Positions 45,503 through 53,877 of a DNA stretch of 64,000 bases are shown here, one piece after another. The stretch is from Bacteroidales bacterium. GTDB lineage: Bacteria > Bacteroidota > Bacteroidia > Bacteroidales > Muribaculaceae. Every line of letters starts with the position of its first letter. Positions within the stretch are counted from its first letter, which is position 1. Where the stretch lies: NCBI GenBank assembly GCA_014800245.1, contig JAAVGM010000026.1:1-64000 (forward strand), read 5' to 3'. Below the pieces are notes generated by a model. That model saw only the letters and a list, made by a program, of their open reading frames with translations, did no database searches and had not been told where the DNA came from. The translations under genes were made by a program, and so were the position numbers.

Positions 45503-45519
45503 AGCAAATAATGTGCCAA
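45503..45519 (-). promoter_or_regulatory. sigma-54 (RpoN) type promoter upstream of groES
   Basis: Minus strand TTGGCACATTATTTGCT contains TGGCAC-N5-TTGCT, an exact match to the -24/-12 consensus TGGCACR-N4-TTGCW with correct spacing. The start would be near 45493, giving a ~58-base leader. Sigma-54 promoters need an enhancer-binding activator; no such gene is in the window. Confidence 0.6.
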
Positions 45520-45612
45520 CTTTTAGAGTCAGCTTTAAAAAATAAAATAGATAGCGGAACAATTCCACTACCTATTTTAAAACAAGTGCCGAATTAAAAA
45601 AGTTTTATCGGC

Positions 45613-47046
45613 TTATTTCTTGAGGATATAAGTACGATGCGGCGCTGCATAGCCTGTGAGACGACCATTTTTCACCTTAAACTCCTTATTATATACCTCG
45701 TCTCTGTAAGTTCCGTTGGGAAGGGTGGTTGGAAGATCCACAACGTTCGACAATTGGCTTATATTCACAATTGCAGCTCCTTTTTTTCCGCGATTCACGA
45801 GAAGCACGCTTCCATTGGGAGAAATTCTCACATCCTCCTTCTCTCCCTTCATCGCAGTGCGAAATTTATTTACTGCCACAACTTCGGGATGATAAAATTC
45901 ATCATTGCCTCTTGCGCCGAGCAAATTGTCGCCCCAATAAGCCTTTCTTGTAGAGCCGGCAGGACGGCTGAAGAATAGGGGAGTGCCATTCTGACGTGCT
46001 GTAAGGAAAACCCATCCCGTGCGGATCTGATCGTCTGTAAGATGAGCCGACTCGTGGGCATTAGCATAGGTGTCATGGCTTTCCACCCATGTGGTGAGGA
46101 ATTCAGGTGATGCTGAATGATGCCAGTTCAAAATATCAATACCATTAACTGTCCCTTTTTCAAGAGCCTCGCGTAGCACATGACCATAGCTTGAAGCCGT
46201 CTGACCCATATAATCGGCATACTCGGTTTCAGGAACATTCTTATCCTGAAGAACCTCGCCATATATAAATAAGGAGTCTTCAGGAAGAGCCAATTTCACA
46301 CCCTTTACGCTCTTGCGACCCGTAGCCACATCCCAGAAGTCGTTTACTTTCACGCCGGCTTCTTTGTCAACCGGATCTGAATGCACGCCAATATGCTTGG
46401 CTGTATCATAGCGGAAGCCTCTAACGCCCAAAGAAAGAAGGTCGTTGACAAACTCCATATAATATTTCTGGAAATCAGGATTCTCCGTATTCACATCAGG
46501 GAGGGAACCCATAGCCCAGAGTGTACACTGCTCACGGTCATTATAATTGCGAATAGGATCGAGGCCGTGTGTATGGAACATCTTGTCTCTGCCACCTACA
46601 GCTTTATACATATCGTCGGAAACAGCGTCTATGTCAAAAGCCGTGTGATTGGGAAGAACATCAACAATTACCTTTATATCATATTTGGCAGCGGAATCCA
46701 TCATAACCTTCATCTCATCGCGAGACCCGAGGATATAGTTTCCAACCTTCCAATCTGTAGGCTGATAGTAATAATACCAGTTCCCTTCTGTCACATCCTC
46801 ATCGAAGATCTTTTTCCCGCTTCCCTCCGGCTGAAAACATTGCTGCACCGGGGATGTCTGAATCATAGTATATCCGGAATCAGCAATTTTCTTCATGTTT
46901 TCGGCAATAGTGGGGAAGTTCCAGCTCCATACATGGAGAATTGTCTCTGTGTTAACTGCATTTGGATCCACAGTAACACGGTCTTTTGCCAAACTTGGCA
47001 AAGCCGGTAAAAGCATTGCCGGCAACGCAAATAATAGTTTTTTCAT
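45613..47046 (-). CDS. secreted alpha-amylase (GH13)
   Basis: 477 residues. Signal peptide at 1-20 (LLFALPAMLLPALPSLA). GH13 barrel with region I VDVLPNHT, catalytic nucleophile Asp214 (GFRYDTAKHIG), acid/base Glu264 (IYGEVLQ) and Asp325 (VESHDTYAN). A C-terminal beta domain ends the protein; no carbohydrate-binding module is seen. It hydrolyses alpha-1,4 glucans such as starch or glycogen in the periplasm or outside. It is not within a Sus-type locus (no SusC/D nearby). Confidence 0.93.
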   Translation of the reverse strand: MKKLLFALPAMLLPALPSLAKDRVTVDPNAVNTETILHVWSWNFPTIAENMKKIADSGYTMIQTSPVQQCFQPEGSGKKIFDEDVTEGNWYYYYQPTDWKVGNYILGSRDEMKVMMDSAAKYDIKVIVDVLPNHTAFDIDAVSDDMYKAVGGRDKMFHTHGLDPIRNYNDREQCTLWAMGSLPDVNTENPDFQKYYMEFVNDLLSLGVRGFRYDTAKHIGVHSDPVDKEAGVKVNDFWDVATGRKSVKGVKLALPEDSLFIYGEVLQDKNVPETEYADYMGQTASSYGHVLREALEKGTVNGIDILNWHHSASPEFLTTWVESHDTYANAHESAHLTDDQIRTGWVFLTARQNGTPLFFSRPAGSTRKAYWGDNLLGARGNDEFYHPEVVAVNKFRTAMKGEKEDVRISPNGSVLLVNRGKKGAAIVNISQLSNVVDLPTTLPNGTYRDEVYNKEFKVKNGRLTGYAAPHRTYILKK

Positions 47047-47085
47047 GTCTATATTTTAGAATATATATTTTAGTTAAGCATACAG

Positions 47086-47107
47086 AGTTGATAGCTATTT
47101 ATCAACT
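47086..47107. repeat. operator-like inverted repeat at the amylase transcription start
   Basis: AGTTGATA (47086-47093) and TATCAACT (47100-47107) are perfect inverted copies with a 6-base centre. They lie just downstream of the amylase -7 box, at the expected start of transcription, where a repressor would block initiation. A leader RNA hairpin is the alternative. Confidence 0.5.
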
Positions 47108-47113
47108 TGAATG

Positions 47114-47145
47114 TAAAGTTATATCATTTTTAATTTATGAGCAAA
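47114..47145 (-). promoter_or_regulatory. promoter of the alpha-amylase gene
   Basis: TTTG (47145-47142), 20-base spacer, TAACTTTA (47121-47114) on the minus strand, last -7 base off consensus. The intergenic 47047-47390 holds only this, the inverted repeat and the divergent NlpC/P60 promoter and leader. Confidence 0.6.
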
Positions 47146-47291
47146 TAATTAACCCGAAAAGTTGAAATATTTAAAAAGTTAGAATTTACTTTAACTTTTT
47201 TGATTGCATTAAATGATGTTTCTGCACACATTCATCCTTCCTGTGCCGAATCCTAAATAAATTTAAAATATTGATTTATAGCTGAACAATA

Positions 47292-47323
47292 TTTGGAAAA
47301 CTTTAAAGTATTTTCTAACTTTG
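47292..47323 (+). promoter_or_regulatory. promoter of the second NlpC/P60 gene
   Basis: TTTG (47292-47295), 20-base spacer, TAACTTTG (47316-47323): full consensus. Start near 47329. Confidence 0.85.
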
Positions 47324-47334
47324 TGGTGTGAACC

Positions 47335-47363
47335 TTTCACCCCTCGTGTAGGGGGACATGAAA
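47335..47363 (+). other. stable leader hairpin before NlpC/P60
   Basis: CCCCT (47340-47344) and AGGGG (47350-47354) pair around CGTGT; outside a small bulge, TTTCA (47335-47339) pairs with TGAAA (47359-47363). It begins within ~6 bases of the predicted transcription start. It might stabilise the mRNA or regulate translation; it matches no riboswitch I know. Confidence 0.5.
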
Positions 47364-47390
47364 CAACGATAGAATAAAACAACAACAACA

Positions 47391-48005
47391 ATGAAACTCA
47401 GACTCATTTTTTCAACCTTCATATTGGCAGCTTGTGGCATAGCGGCAAGTGCTCAGACATCGGAAAAAACTATTTCAGCTCATCACAAGCTTCACGAGCA
47501 GCAGTTGGCTAACGTCAATTCAAAGCTCGACAAAAGCGTTGTGTCGGATATGCTCCGAAATGATGTGGCGAAAAGAGAAGTAGCTTCCGCAAATGAGCTC
47601 TCAACAGAATCTTCCAAGATGATCAACGATCTCTTGACTGAAGCTCACAAACATATCGGCAAACCTTATGTACATGGGGCTAAGGGACCAAGCAGATTCG
47701 ATTGCTCCGGATTTTCAAGCTATGTTTACAAACAGTTCGGATATAATCTTAGCCCGGCTTCAAGAGCTCAGTACACACAGGGAGTAAAGGTTGAAAGAAA
47801 TGACCTCCGCAAGGGCGACCTCGTATTCTTCACCAGCAGAAGCAGTGGCGGAAATGTGGGTCATGTTGGCATAGTTGTCAGCGCTGATAACAAAACAGGG
47901 AAATTCAAATTCATCCACGCAAGTATAAAGGGGGTGAAGGTAAGTGAATTTGAAGGCTATTATGTGCCTCGCTATATTGGCGCACGTCGAATCATTACAG
48001 AATAA
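47391..48005 (+). CDS. secreted NlpC/P60-family peptidoglycan hydrolase
   Basis: 204 residues. Signal peptide at 1-21 (FSTFILAACGIAASAQ); a helical spacer (about 25-80); then an NlpC/P60 domain with Cys105 (FDCSGFS), His158 (VGHVGIV) and His176 (FIHASI). Cuts peptide stems of peptidoglycan. Unlike the copy at 24285 it appears to be soluble. Strong promoter, structured leader and a terminator 98 bases downstream make it monocistronic. Confidence 0.93.
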   Translation: MKLRLIFSTFILAACGIAASAQTSEKTISAHHKLHEQQLANVNSKLDKSVVSDMLRNDVAKREVASANELSTESSKMINDLLTEAHKHIGKPYVHGAKGPSRFDCSGFSSYVYKQFGYNLSPASRAQYTQGVKVERNDLRKGDLVFFTSRSSGGNVGHVGIVVSADNKTGKFKFIHASIKGVKVSEFEGYYVPRYIGARRIITE

Positions 48006-48102
48006 ACTATTATTACTATAAAAATGACTCTTAAGCAAAACTTAAACTAAATATTTAAGTAAATGCTTATAACTTAATGATACAAAATTTCTTATAGAAG
48101 CG

Positions 48103-48139
48103 ACGATCCGGTATATTTAATATATCGGATCGTTTTTTT
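48103..48139 (+). terminator. intrinsic terminator after NlpC/P60
   Basis: ACGATCCG (48103-48110) pairs with CGGATCGT (48126-48133), the stem extended by ATAT pairs, followed by a T-run. It ends the NlpC/P60 transcript before the tRNA promoter. Confidence 0.9.
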
Positions 48140-48181
48140 ATATTTCTTTTACAAAAAATATTAAAAATAATTGCACAAAAA

Positions 48182-48213
48182 TTTGGTGGTTTAAAAAAAA
48201 TGTAGTAATTTTG
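48182..48213 (+). promoter_or_regulatory. promoter of the tRNA-Gln pair
   Basis: TTTG (48182-48185), 20-base spacer, TAATTTTG (48206-48213): full consensus, 40 bases upstream of the first tRNA. Confidence 0.85.
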
Positions 48214-48253
48214 CATCGTCAAAAAGGGAATAACCCTGATGACAACAACATAA

Positions 48254-48324
48254 TGCCTTGTGGTGTAATGGTAGCACACCGGATTCTGGTTCCGTTTGTG
48301 AGAGTTCGAGTCTTTCCAAGGCAA
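48254..48324 (+). tRNA. tRNA-Gln (CTG anticodon), copy 1
   Basis: 71 nt cloverleaf: acceptor TGCCTTG/CAAGGCA with discriminator A; D arm GTG...CAC containing AATGGTAG; anticodon arm CCGGA-TTCTGGT-TCCGT giving anticodon CTG (reads CAG); T arm with GTTCGAGTC. No encoded CCA. The anticodon arm is nearly identical to that of other bacterial tRNA-Gln. Confidence 0.93.
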
Positions 48325-48344
48325 CATTTTTTAGGGTTAAACGA

Positions 48345-48415
48345 TGCCTTGTGGTGTAATGGTAGCACACCGGATTCTGGTTCCGTTTGTGAGAGTTCGA
48401 GTCTTTCCAAGGCAA
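48345..48415 (+). tRNA. tRNA-Gln (CTG anticodon), copy 2
   Basis: Base-for-base copy of the first tRNA-Gln, 91 bases further on, separated by a 20-base spacer. It shares the promoter upstream of copy 1 and ends at its own terminator. Confidence 0.93.
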
Positions 48416-48418
48416 CTT

Positions 48419-48447
48419 AAAGCAGCTGATTGTTCAGCTGCTTTTTT
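48419..48447 (+). terminator. intrinsic terminator of the tRNA operon
   Basis: AAAGCAGCTGA (48419-48429), loop TTGT, TCAGCTGCTTT (48434-48444) and a T-run: a perfect 11-bp stem three bases after tRNA copy 2. Confidence 0.95.
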
Positions 48448-48481
48448 ATTTTAGCTGCTTATTTGTTATTATAAGAAAACG

Positions 48482-49390
48482 ATGGAAATTATGAATGCAT
48501 CGGAAAATAATATTGTAAAGATCATCCGCCATGTTACAATGGTAGGATTCTGGATAAACGCCGTATTGGTGGTGTTAAAACTATTTTTCGGTTATTGGGG
48601 ACATAGCGATGCCTTGGTTGCAGATGGATACCATTCTGTAAGCGATTTTATTACAGATTTTATTGTTATTATTTTTGCTTCCACTGCATATAAAAGTGCT
48701 GATAAAGATCATCCATATGGACATGGGAAATATGAGACGTTTGCTTCATTAGTAATAGGAGTGATTTTGCTTCTCGTGGCTCTTTTTCTATTATATGAAG
48801 GTATAGATAGGATAGTCTTTACTTTAAAAGGGAATATATTGGATCGTCCGGATATATGGACTATATTCGTTGCCATAATTTCGATTCTTCTTAAGGAAGG
48901 ATGTTATAGATACACAAAAAAAGAAGGATTAAGGATTGGATCATCATCTTTAATGGCCAATGCCGAGCATCATAGGAGCGATGCTATTTCATCGATAGCC
49001 ACATTAATAGGCGTAGGATTTGCATTTGCCTTAGGAGCGAAATGGAGGATTCTTGATCCTATAGCATCAATCGTGATTTCTGCAATGATTATGCTTTCGG
49101 CATATAAAATTGCCAAGCCGGCAATAAATGAATTATTAGAGATATCATTGCCGGAAGATGAAATGGCTGAGATTTTAAAAATTTCAAATAATGTGGAAGG
49201 GGTTAAGAAAATCCATAATCTCAGAGGGAGGAGAAACGGACATTCAACCATAATTGAAATGAATGTGCATGTGGATCCAAATATCACAGTTGAAGCCGGA
49301 CATATAATTGCTACTAATATTGAGAAAACACTAAGAGAAATGATCAGCAGAGATATGATAATTTATATTCATATCGAACCGGACAAATAG
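48482..49390 (+). CDS. cation diffusion facilitator (CDF), second copy
   Basis: 302 residues, six membrane helices and a cytoplasmic domain. Motifs DGYHSVSDF (helix 2), HPYGHGKYET (loop) and AEHHRSDAI (helix 5) are complete for metal binding. It is a clear paralogue of the protein at 16854 (for example WGHSDALVADGYHS against FGHSDALMADGYHS) but lacks the His-rich N-terminus. Likely Zn/Fe/Mn efflux driven by protons. It follows the tRNA terminator and ends 202 bases before convergent uvrA. Confidence 0.92.
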   Translation: MEIMNASENNIVKIIRHVTMVGFWINAVLVVLKLFFGYWGHSDALVADGYHSVSDFITDFIVIIFASTAYKSADKDHPYGHGKYETFASLVIGVILLLVALFLLYEGIDRIVFTLKGNILDRPDIWTIFVAIISILLKEGCYRYTKKEGLRIGSSSLMANAEHHRSDAISSIATLIGVGFAFALGAKWRILDPIASIVISAMIMLSAYKIAKPAINELLEISLPEDEMAEILKISNNVEGVKKIHNLRGRRNGHSTIIEMNVHVDPNITVEAGHIIATNIEKTLREMISRDMIIYIHIEPDK

Positions 49391-49507
49391 AAAGCCATTA
49401 AAACAAATAGAGAGCATTAAAAATGTGAGAAAATATTAGTTGAAAGAGATATTCTTGTAAAGATTTATGGTCTATTTAACATAATAGTGATTATGTAACA
49501 CAAAGGT

Positions 49508-49537
49508 AAAAAATAAGGATACCCTTTCGGATATCCT
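49508..49537 (-). terminator. intrinsic terminator of uvrA
   Basis: AGGATA (49516-49521) pairs with TATCCT (49532-49537), with an inner CC/GG pair; on the minus strand it is followed by TTATTTTTTA. It lies 56 bases past the uvrA stop. Confidence 0.7.
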
Positions 49538-49592
49538 ATTATATGAGATTTTATCTATCTCAACCAAATTTTATCTGTCATCGATGCCAACG

Positions 49593-52427
49593 TTACGCTT
49601 TCAATTCCTCTATAAGAAATTTCGTGGTTGGCGTGTCAATCTTAACAATTTCTTCGGGAGTTCCTTGCGCCATGATCTTACCGCCATCGCGACCGCCGCC
49701 CGGACCAAGATCGATGATATAATCCGCGCATTTTATAACATCGAGATTATGTTCGATCACCACGACCGTGTTCCCCTTATCCACGAGCTTATTGATCACA
49801 CCAAGCAAAACGCGTATATCTTCGAAATGAAGCCCTGTGGTCGGTTCGTCAAGGAGGAATAATGTTTTGCCTGTATCTTTCTTAGCAAGCTCTGTTGCAA
49901 GCTTTACACGCTGATTTTCTCCGCCGCTCAATGTGCTTGACGGCTGGCCGAGCTTTATGTATCCTAATCCGATCTCTTGAAGCACCTTGATTTTCTTTAA
50001 AATAACAGGTACATTCTCAAAAAACTCAACAGCTTGATTTACGGTCATTTCCAAAACATCAGAAATGGATTTCCCTTTATAACGAACTTCCAAAGTCTCA
50101 CGATTATAGCGTTTTCCATGACATTCCTCGCAAGGGACAAGCACATCAGGAAGGAAATTCATTTCAATAGTCTTATAACCATTCCCTTTGCACGTTTCGC
50201 ATCTCCCTCCGGCAACATTAAAGGAGAATCTACCGGGCTTATAACCTCTTAGTTTTGAGTCAGGAAGTTCTACAAACAGTTTTCTTATATCTGCAAATAC
50301 ACCTGTATATGTTGCAGGGTTTGAACGTGGAGACCGCCCCAAAGGCGACTGATCCACAGTGACAACCTTGTCAATATTCTCCAGGCCGAGAGCCTTTTTA
50401 AATGGGAGCGGCTCTTGGATGGATCGATAAAACTTTTTGCTAAGCAGCGGTTGAAGAGTTCCATTTATCAATGAAGATTTCCCGCTGCCGCTGACTCCGG
50501 TGACACACACGAAACGCCCTAAAGGGATCTTAAGATCGACATTCTTCAGATTATGACCGGTTGCGCCTTTAATCTCCAAATATTTGCCATTCCCTTTTCG
50601 TCTTTGCTCCGGGATTGCGATCTCCTTGGTTCCGTTAAGGTAATCAGCCGTAAGCGTATGCGTTTTCAACATCTCCTGAGGAGTGCCTTGGAACATCACC
50701 TCTCCCCCTTTTCTTCCTGCCCCGGGACCTATGTCTATCACATAATCCGCCTCCTTCATTATATCTTTATCATGCTCCACAACAATGATTGAGTTTCCGT
50801 TGTCGCGGAGCTGCTTAAGACTATCTATCAGACGCACATTATCTCTCTGATGAAGACCAATTGAAGGTTCATCAAGAATATAGAGCACATTCACGAGTTG
50901 CGAACCGATCTGGGTTGCGAGTCGGATACGCTGGCTTTCACCGCCGCTTAATGACGCACTGCTTCGATTAAGAGAGAGATAGTCTAATCCCACATCAAGT
51001 AAAAATTTCAATCTGCTGCGAATCTCCTTCATGATCTCTTCTGCCACAGGACGTTTTGCAGGATCCAACCTGTCTTCAAGATTTTGACACCATTCATAGA
51101 GCTCAGCAATATCCATCTTTGCCACTTCGGCAATATTTTTCCCATCTATAAAGTAATGCAGAGAAATATTGTTAAGTCGATCTCCATGGCATTCAGGACA
51201 AACAGCCACAGAATAGAACTGATTGCTCCATTTATTAGCTTCCGCACCTGCTTCCTCATCCTGCTGCATCTCTATATACTTCACGAGTCCGTCGTAGGAA
51301 GAAGCATAATTACTGGTGGATAAAGTACTATTATTAATCACCAATTTTGCATCCGTACCATTGAGAATATCATTGATGGCAGCCTCCGGCAACTTAGATA
51401 TCGGTGTCTTCAGGTCACAATTATAAAGTTTGCAGATTGCATCAATCTGCCAGAATAGCATAGAGTTCTTATATTTGCCGATTGCAGTTATAGCTCCTTC
51501 ATAAATCGACTTTTTCCTGTCGGGAATAAGTTTGTCGATATCCACAATATTTACATAACCTAACCCCTTACATTTCGGGCAAGCACCCTGAGGAGAGTTG
51601 AAAGAAAAATTATGAGGGGCGGGTTCAGGATACGAAATACCATTCTCAGCATCCATAAGAAGCTGACTATAATGCTTCACTTCATCAGTCTCCATGTCAA
51701 GCACCATCATTTGCCGATCGCCTTGTTTCAGAGCTGCCTCAACCGTGGAACGAAGACGCTGCACATCATTCTTGTCAGGCCTCATACGGTCGATCACGAG
51801 CTCTACACTATGATTCTGATATCTATTGAGCTTCATGCCCGGAGTCATCTCCTCAAGCTTTCCATCAACTCTGACATATATGAAACCTTTCTTTCTTAAA
51901 TTTTCAAAAAGTTCCTTATAATGACCTTTCCTATTCTTTACCAATGGAGCAAGCACATAAATCTTCCTTCCGTCATATTCATTGAGAAGGAGTTCTATAA
52001 TCTTATCCTTGCTATACTTAATCATAGGCTTACCACTGACATAGCTTCTCGCCTCTCCCATCCTTGCAAAAAGCAGACGGAAGAAGTCGTAGATCTCAGT
52101 GGTGGTGCCGATTGTGCTTCGAGGATTCTTATTTACAGTCTTCTGCTCTATGCTTATCACCGGGCTTAACCCTGTGATTTTATCCACATCGGGTCGCTCA
52201 AGCGATCCTAACATATTGCGTGCATAAGCAGAGAAGGTTTCTATATAACGCCTTTGACCCTCTGCGAAAATTGTATCGAATGCAAGCGATGATTTTCCAC
52301 ACCCACTCAATCCCGTGATAACGCTTAAGGCATTATGAGGGATTGTTACATCAATATTTTTCAAATTATGCACCCGAGCTCCATATACATCAACAGAATC
52401 GGATGCCTTTATTATCTCGTTTGTCAT
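49593..52427 (-). CDS. uvrA: excinuclease ABC subunit A
   Basis: About 944 residues from ATG 52427, seven bases after the upstream gene. An in-frame ATG at 52466 would add 13 residues (KAREVRKNSVK) and overlap that gene, so the inner start is preferred. Two ABC modules: GLSGCGKSSLAFDT and GVSGSGKSSLINGT (Walker A), SLSGGESQRIRLA and TLSGGENQRVKLA (signatures), and zinc modules CPKCKGLGY...CPECHGDRL and CETCKGNGY...CEECHGKRY. Damage-recognition subunit of nucleotide excision repair. Confidence 0.97.
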   Translation of the reverse strand: MTNEIIKASDSVDVYGARVHNLKNIDVTIPHNALSVITGLSGCGKSSLAFDTIFAEGQRRYIETFSAYARNMLGSLERPDVDKITGLSPVISIEQKTVNKNPRSTIGTTTEIYDFFRLLFARMGEARSYVSGKPMIKYSKDKIIELLLNEYDGRKIYVLAPLVKNRKGHYKELFENLRKKGFIYVRVDGKLEEMTPGMKLNRYQNHSVELVIDRMRPDKNDVQRLRSTVEAALKQGDRQMMVLDMETDEVKHYSQLLMDAENGISYPEPAPHNFSFNSPQGACPKCKGLGYVNIVDIDKLIPDRKKSIYEGAITAIGKYKNSMLFWQIDAICKLYNCDLKTPISKLPEAAINDILNGTDAKLVINNSTLSTSNYASSYDGLVKYIEMQQDEEAGAEANKWSNQFYSVAVCPECHGDRLNNISLHYFIDGKNIAEVAKMDIAELYEWCQNLEDRLDPAKRPVAEEIMKEIRSRLKFLLDVGLDYLSLNRSSASLSGGESQRIRLATQIGSQLVNVLYILDEPSIGLHQRDNVRLIDSLKQLRDNGNSIIVVEHDKDIMKEADYVIDIGPGAGRKGGEVMFQGTPQEMLKTHTLTADYLNGTKEIAIPEQRRKGNGKYLEIKGATGHNLKNVDLKIPLGRFVCVTGVSGSGKSSLINGTLQPLLSKKFYRSIQEPLPFKKALGLENIDKVVTVDQSPLGRSPRSNPATYTGVFADIRKLFVELPDSKLRGYKPGRFSFNVAGGRCETCKGNGYKTIEMNFLPDVLVPCEECHGKRYNRETLEVRYKGKSISDVLEMTVNQAVEFFENVPVILKKIKVLQEIGLGYIKLGQPSSTLSGGENQRVKLATELAKKDTGKTLFLLDEPTTGLHFEDIRVLLGVINKLVDKGNTVVVIEHNLDVIKCADYIIDLGPGGGRDGGKIMAQGTPEEIVKIDTPTTKFLIEELKA

Positions 52428-52434
52428 TTTAACA

Positions 52435-53793
52435 CTATTCTTGCGCACCTCCCGTGCTTTCTCCATACTTCTTGTAGTTCAGGATATTTATATCGCCGCT
52501 TCTTTTATACTTTTTCCCATCCGCTCCTGTGGCTTGTATCACATAATAATACACACCGGGATTCACGGTTTTTCCACGATATTTACCATCCCAGCCGGAG
52601 GAAGGATCGTCAAATTCAAACATCCGGTTTCCTTTGCTGTCAAAAATCCAGCATTTGAATTCGATAAGCGAACGATATCCCACTTTCCAAACATCATTAA
52701 CACCGTCATTGTTCGGTGAGAAGGCATTGGGTATCCTAAGGTCAGAGGCTCCAATCATAATAGTGTAGGTATCCCCTATTGATTCGCATGAGCCATCGGC
52801 ATTGCTGCCGATAAATCGCATATAATATCTCCCCTCTTCAGTGAATGTATATGATACATCCTGTTCGTTAAAGCGGTAGAGGATATAATCAAACTCAGGA
52901 TCTGAAGCCATCTGCCATTCAGTATGGAGCACACCATCAGTGACGTATCCATAAAAAGTTATATCAGCCGGTGCCGAACCGCCTAATCCTTCAGTTTCGA
53001 CCTTTATCACATTCGAACCCTCTTCATTCTCAGATATATTGGTCTGTTCGGCCTTACTGTTCACAGCAACCGCCGTGGGTGGAAATATTCCGGACTCTAT
53101 CTCCTCATATTCACTCCATTCTTTAAGGAATCTGTCGCCGGATACCTTGACTTGAGTGTTGCAATAGAAAGGAGGAGTTAAGGTAGTGGTTGAAGAGATT
53201 GATGCCAAATCCTTATCTATCTCTACCATATTGAACACCTCATTCTCCTCATCCCATTCAAGGGTGGAGTATTTTAGAGAAATATCACGGCTCAAAACTC
53301 GCTGGCGTCCGTCAATCGTAAAATATACAATATCCTTTCCATTCCCATCTATATGCAGTTTCGTGCTTTCACATTCTTGTTCTTCAGCTAATTCCACATT
53401 CCGGAGGGAGAGCTGATAAGAAGAATAATCTACAAGCCAGAAGCAAAAATTAGATGCTCCGTCATTGATTATATATCCCATATTTCCTTCCGGATTATCA
53501 ATAACAATGTTATTGCCATCAAGAGAAAATGCTATATTTTCAGCATATCCACCTCCCAGGTTGCTATATCTGCTTACTTCAAATTTCGTGCCAGTTGCTC
53601 CCGAAATAACCATCTTATTAATCTCTCGGGCATTATTAGCCACAAAGATTAATTCAAGTCCGGTGTTTTTTTCAGCCGGAATCTCAATCACTCTCTTGGA
53701 GTTGCCATCAAAATCTACACTAATGGCAAAAGAAGAGAATGCAGGAAATATTGCAAATGATATGAGTAAGGGAAAAAGCTTTTTATGATCCAT
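52435..53793 (-). CDS. secreted protein with gliding-motility (type IX, type B) C-terminal sorting domain
   Basis: 452 residues. Signal peptide at 1-24; a beta-rich body without a recognised domain, with Ig/PKD-like features (FTEEGRYYMRFIGSNADGSC); then a C-terminal gliding-motility domain at about 350-440: IPNAFSPNNDGVNDVWKVG, WDGKYRGK and NPGVYYYVIQATG. That domain directs export by the type IX system in Bacteroidetes. The body may bind ligands or be structural. Followed seven bases later by uvrA. Confidence 0.88.
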   Translation of the reverse strand: MDHKKLFPLLISFAIFPAFSSFAISVDFDGNSKRVIEIPAEKNTGLELIFVANNAREINKMVISGATGTKFEVSRYSNLGGGYAENIAFSLDGNNIVIDNPEGNMGYIINDGASNFCFWLVDYSSYQLSLRNVELAEEQECESTKLHIDGNGKDIVYFTIDGRQRVLSRDISLKYSTLEWDEENEVFNMVEIDKDLASISSTTTLTPPFYCNTQVKVSGDRFLKEWSEYEEIESGIFPPTAVAVNSKAEQTNISENEEGSNVIKVETEGLGGSAPADITFYGYVTDGVLHTEWQMASDPEFDYILYRFNEQDVSYTFTEEGRYYMRFIGSNADGSCESIGDTYTIMIGASDLRIPNAFSPNNDGVNDVWKVGYRSLIEFKCWIFDSKGNRMFEFDDPSSGWDGKYRGKTVNPGVYYYVIQATGADGKKYKRSGDINILNYKKYGESTGGAQE

Positions 53794-53877
53794 TACGAAT
53801 AGTATTTCTTTAATAAACGTTTTCCTCCCTTTCTTATTTTAATAAGGTCTTTTTATCCTGTTAGAAATTTGCCTCCA

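Noticed and set aside
45436-45520. CIRCE/HrcA operator upstream of groES
   Set aside because: No TTAGCACTC-N9-GAGTGCTAA-type inverted repeat is present in the leader.
48067-48415. Repeated frames with near-identical peptides around 48.2-48.4 kb
   Set aside because: They are translations of the two identical tRNA-Gln genes, not proteins.
49593-52169. Plus-strand frames within uvrA
   Set aside because: Antisense shadows of uvrA, with no conserved motifs or plausible starts.
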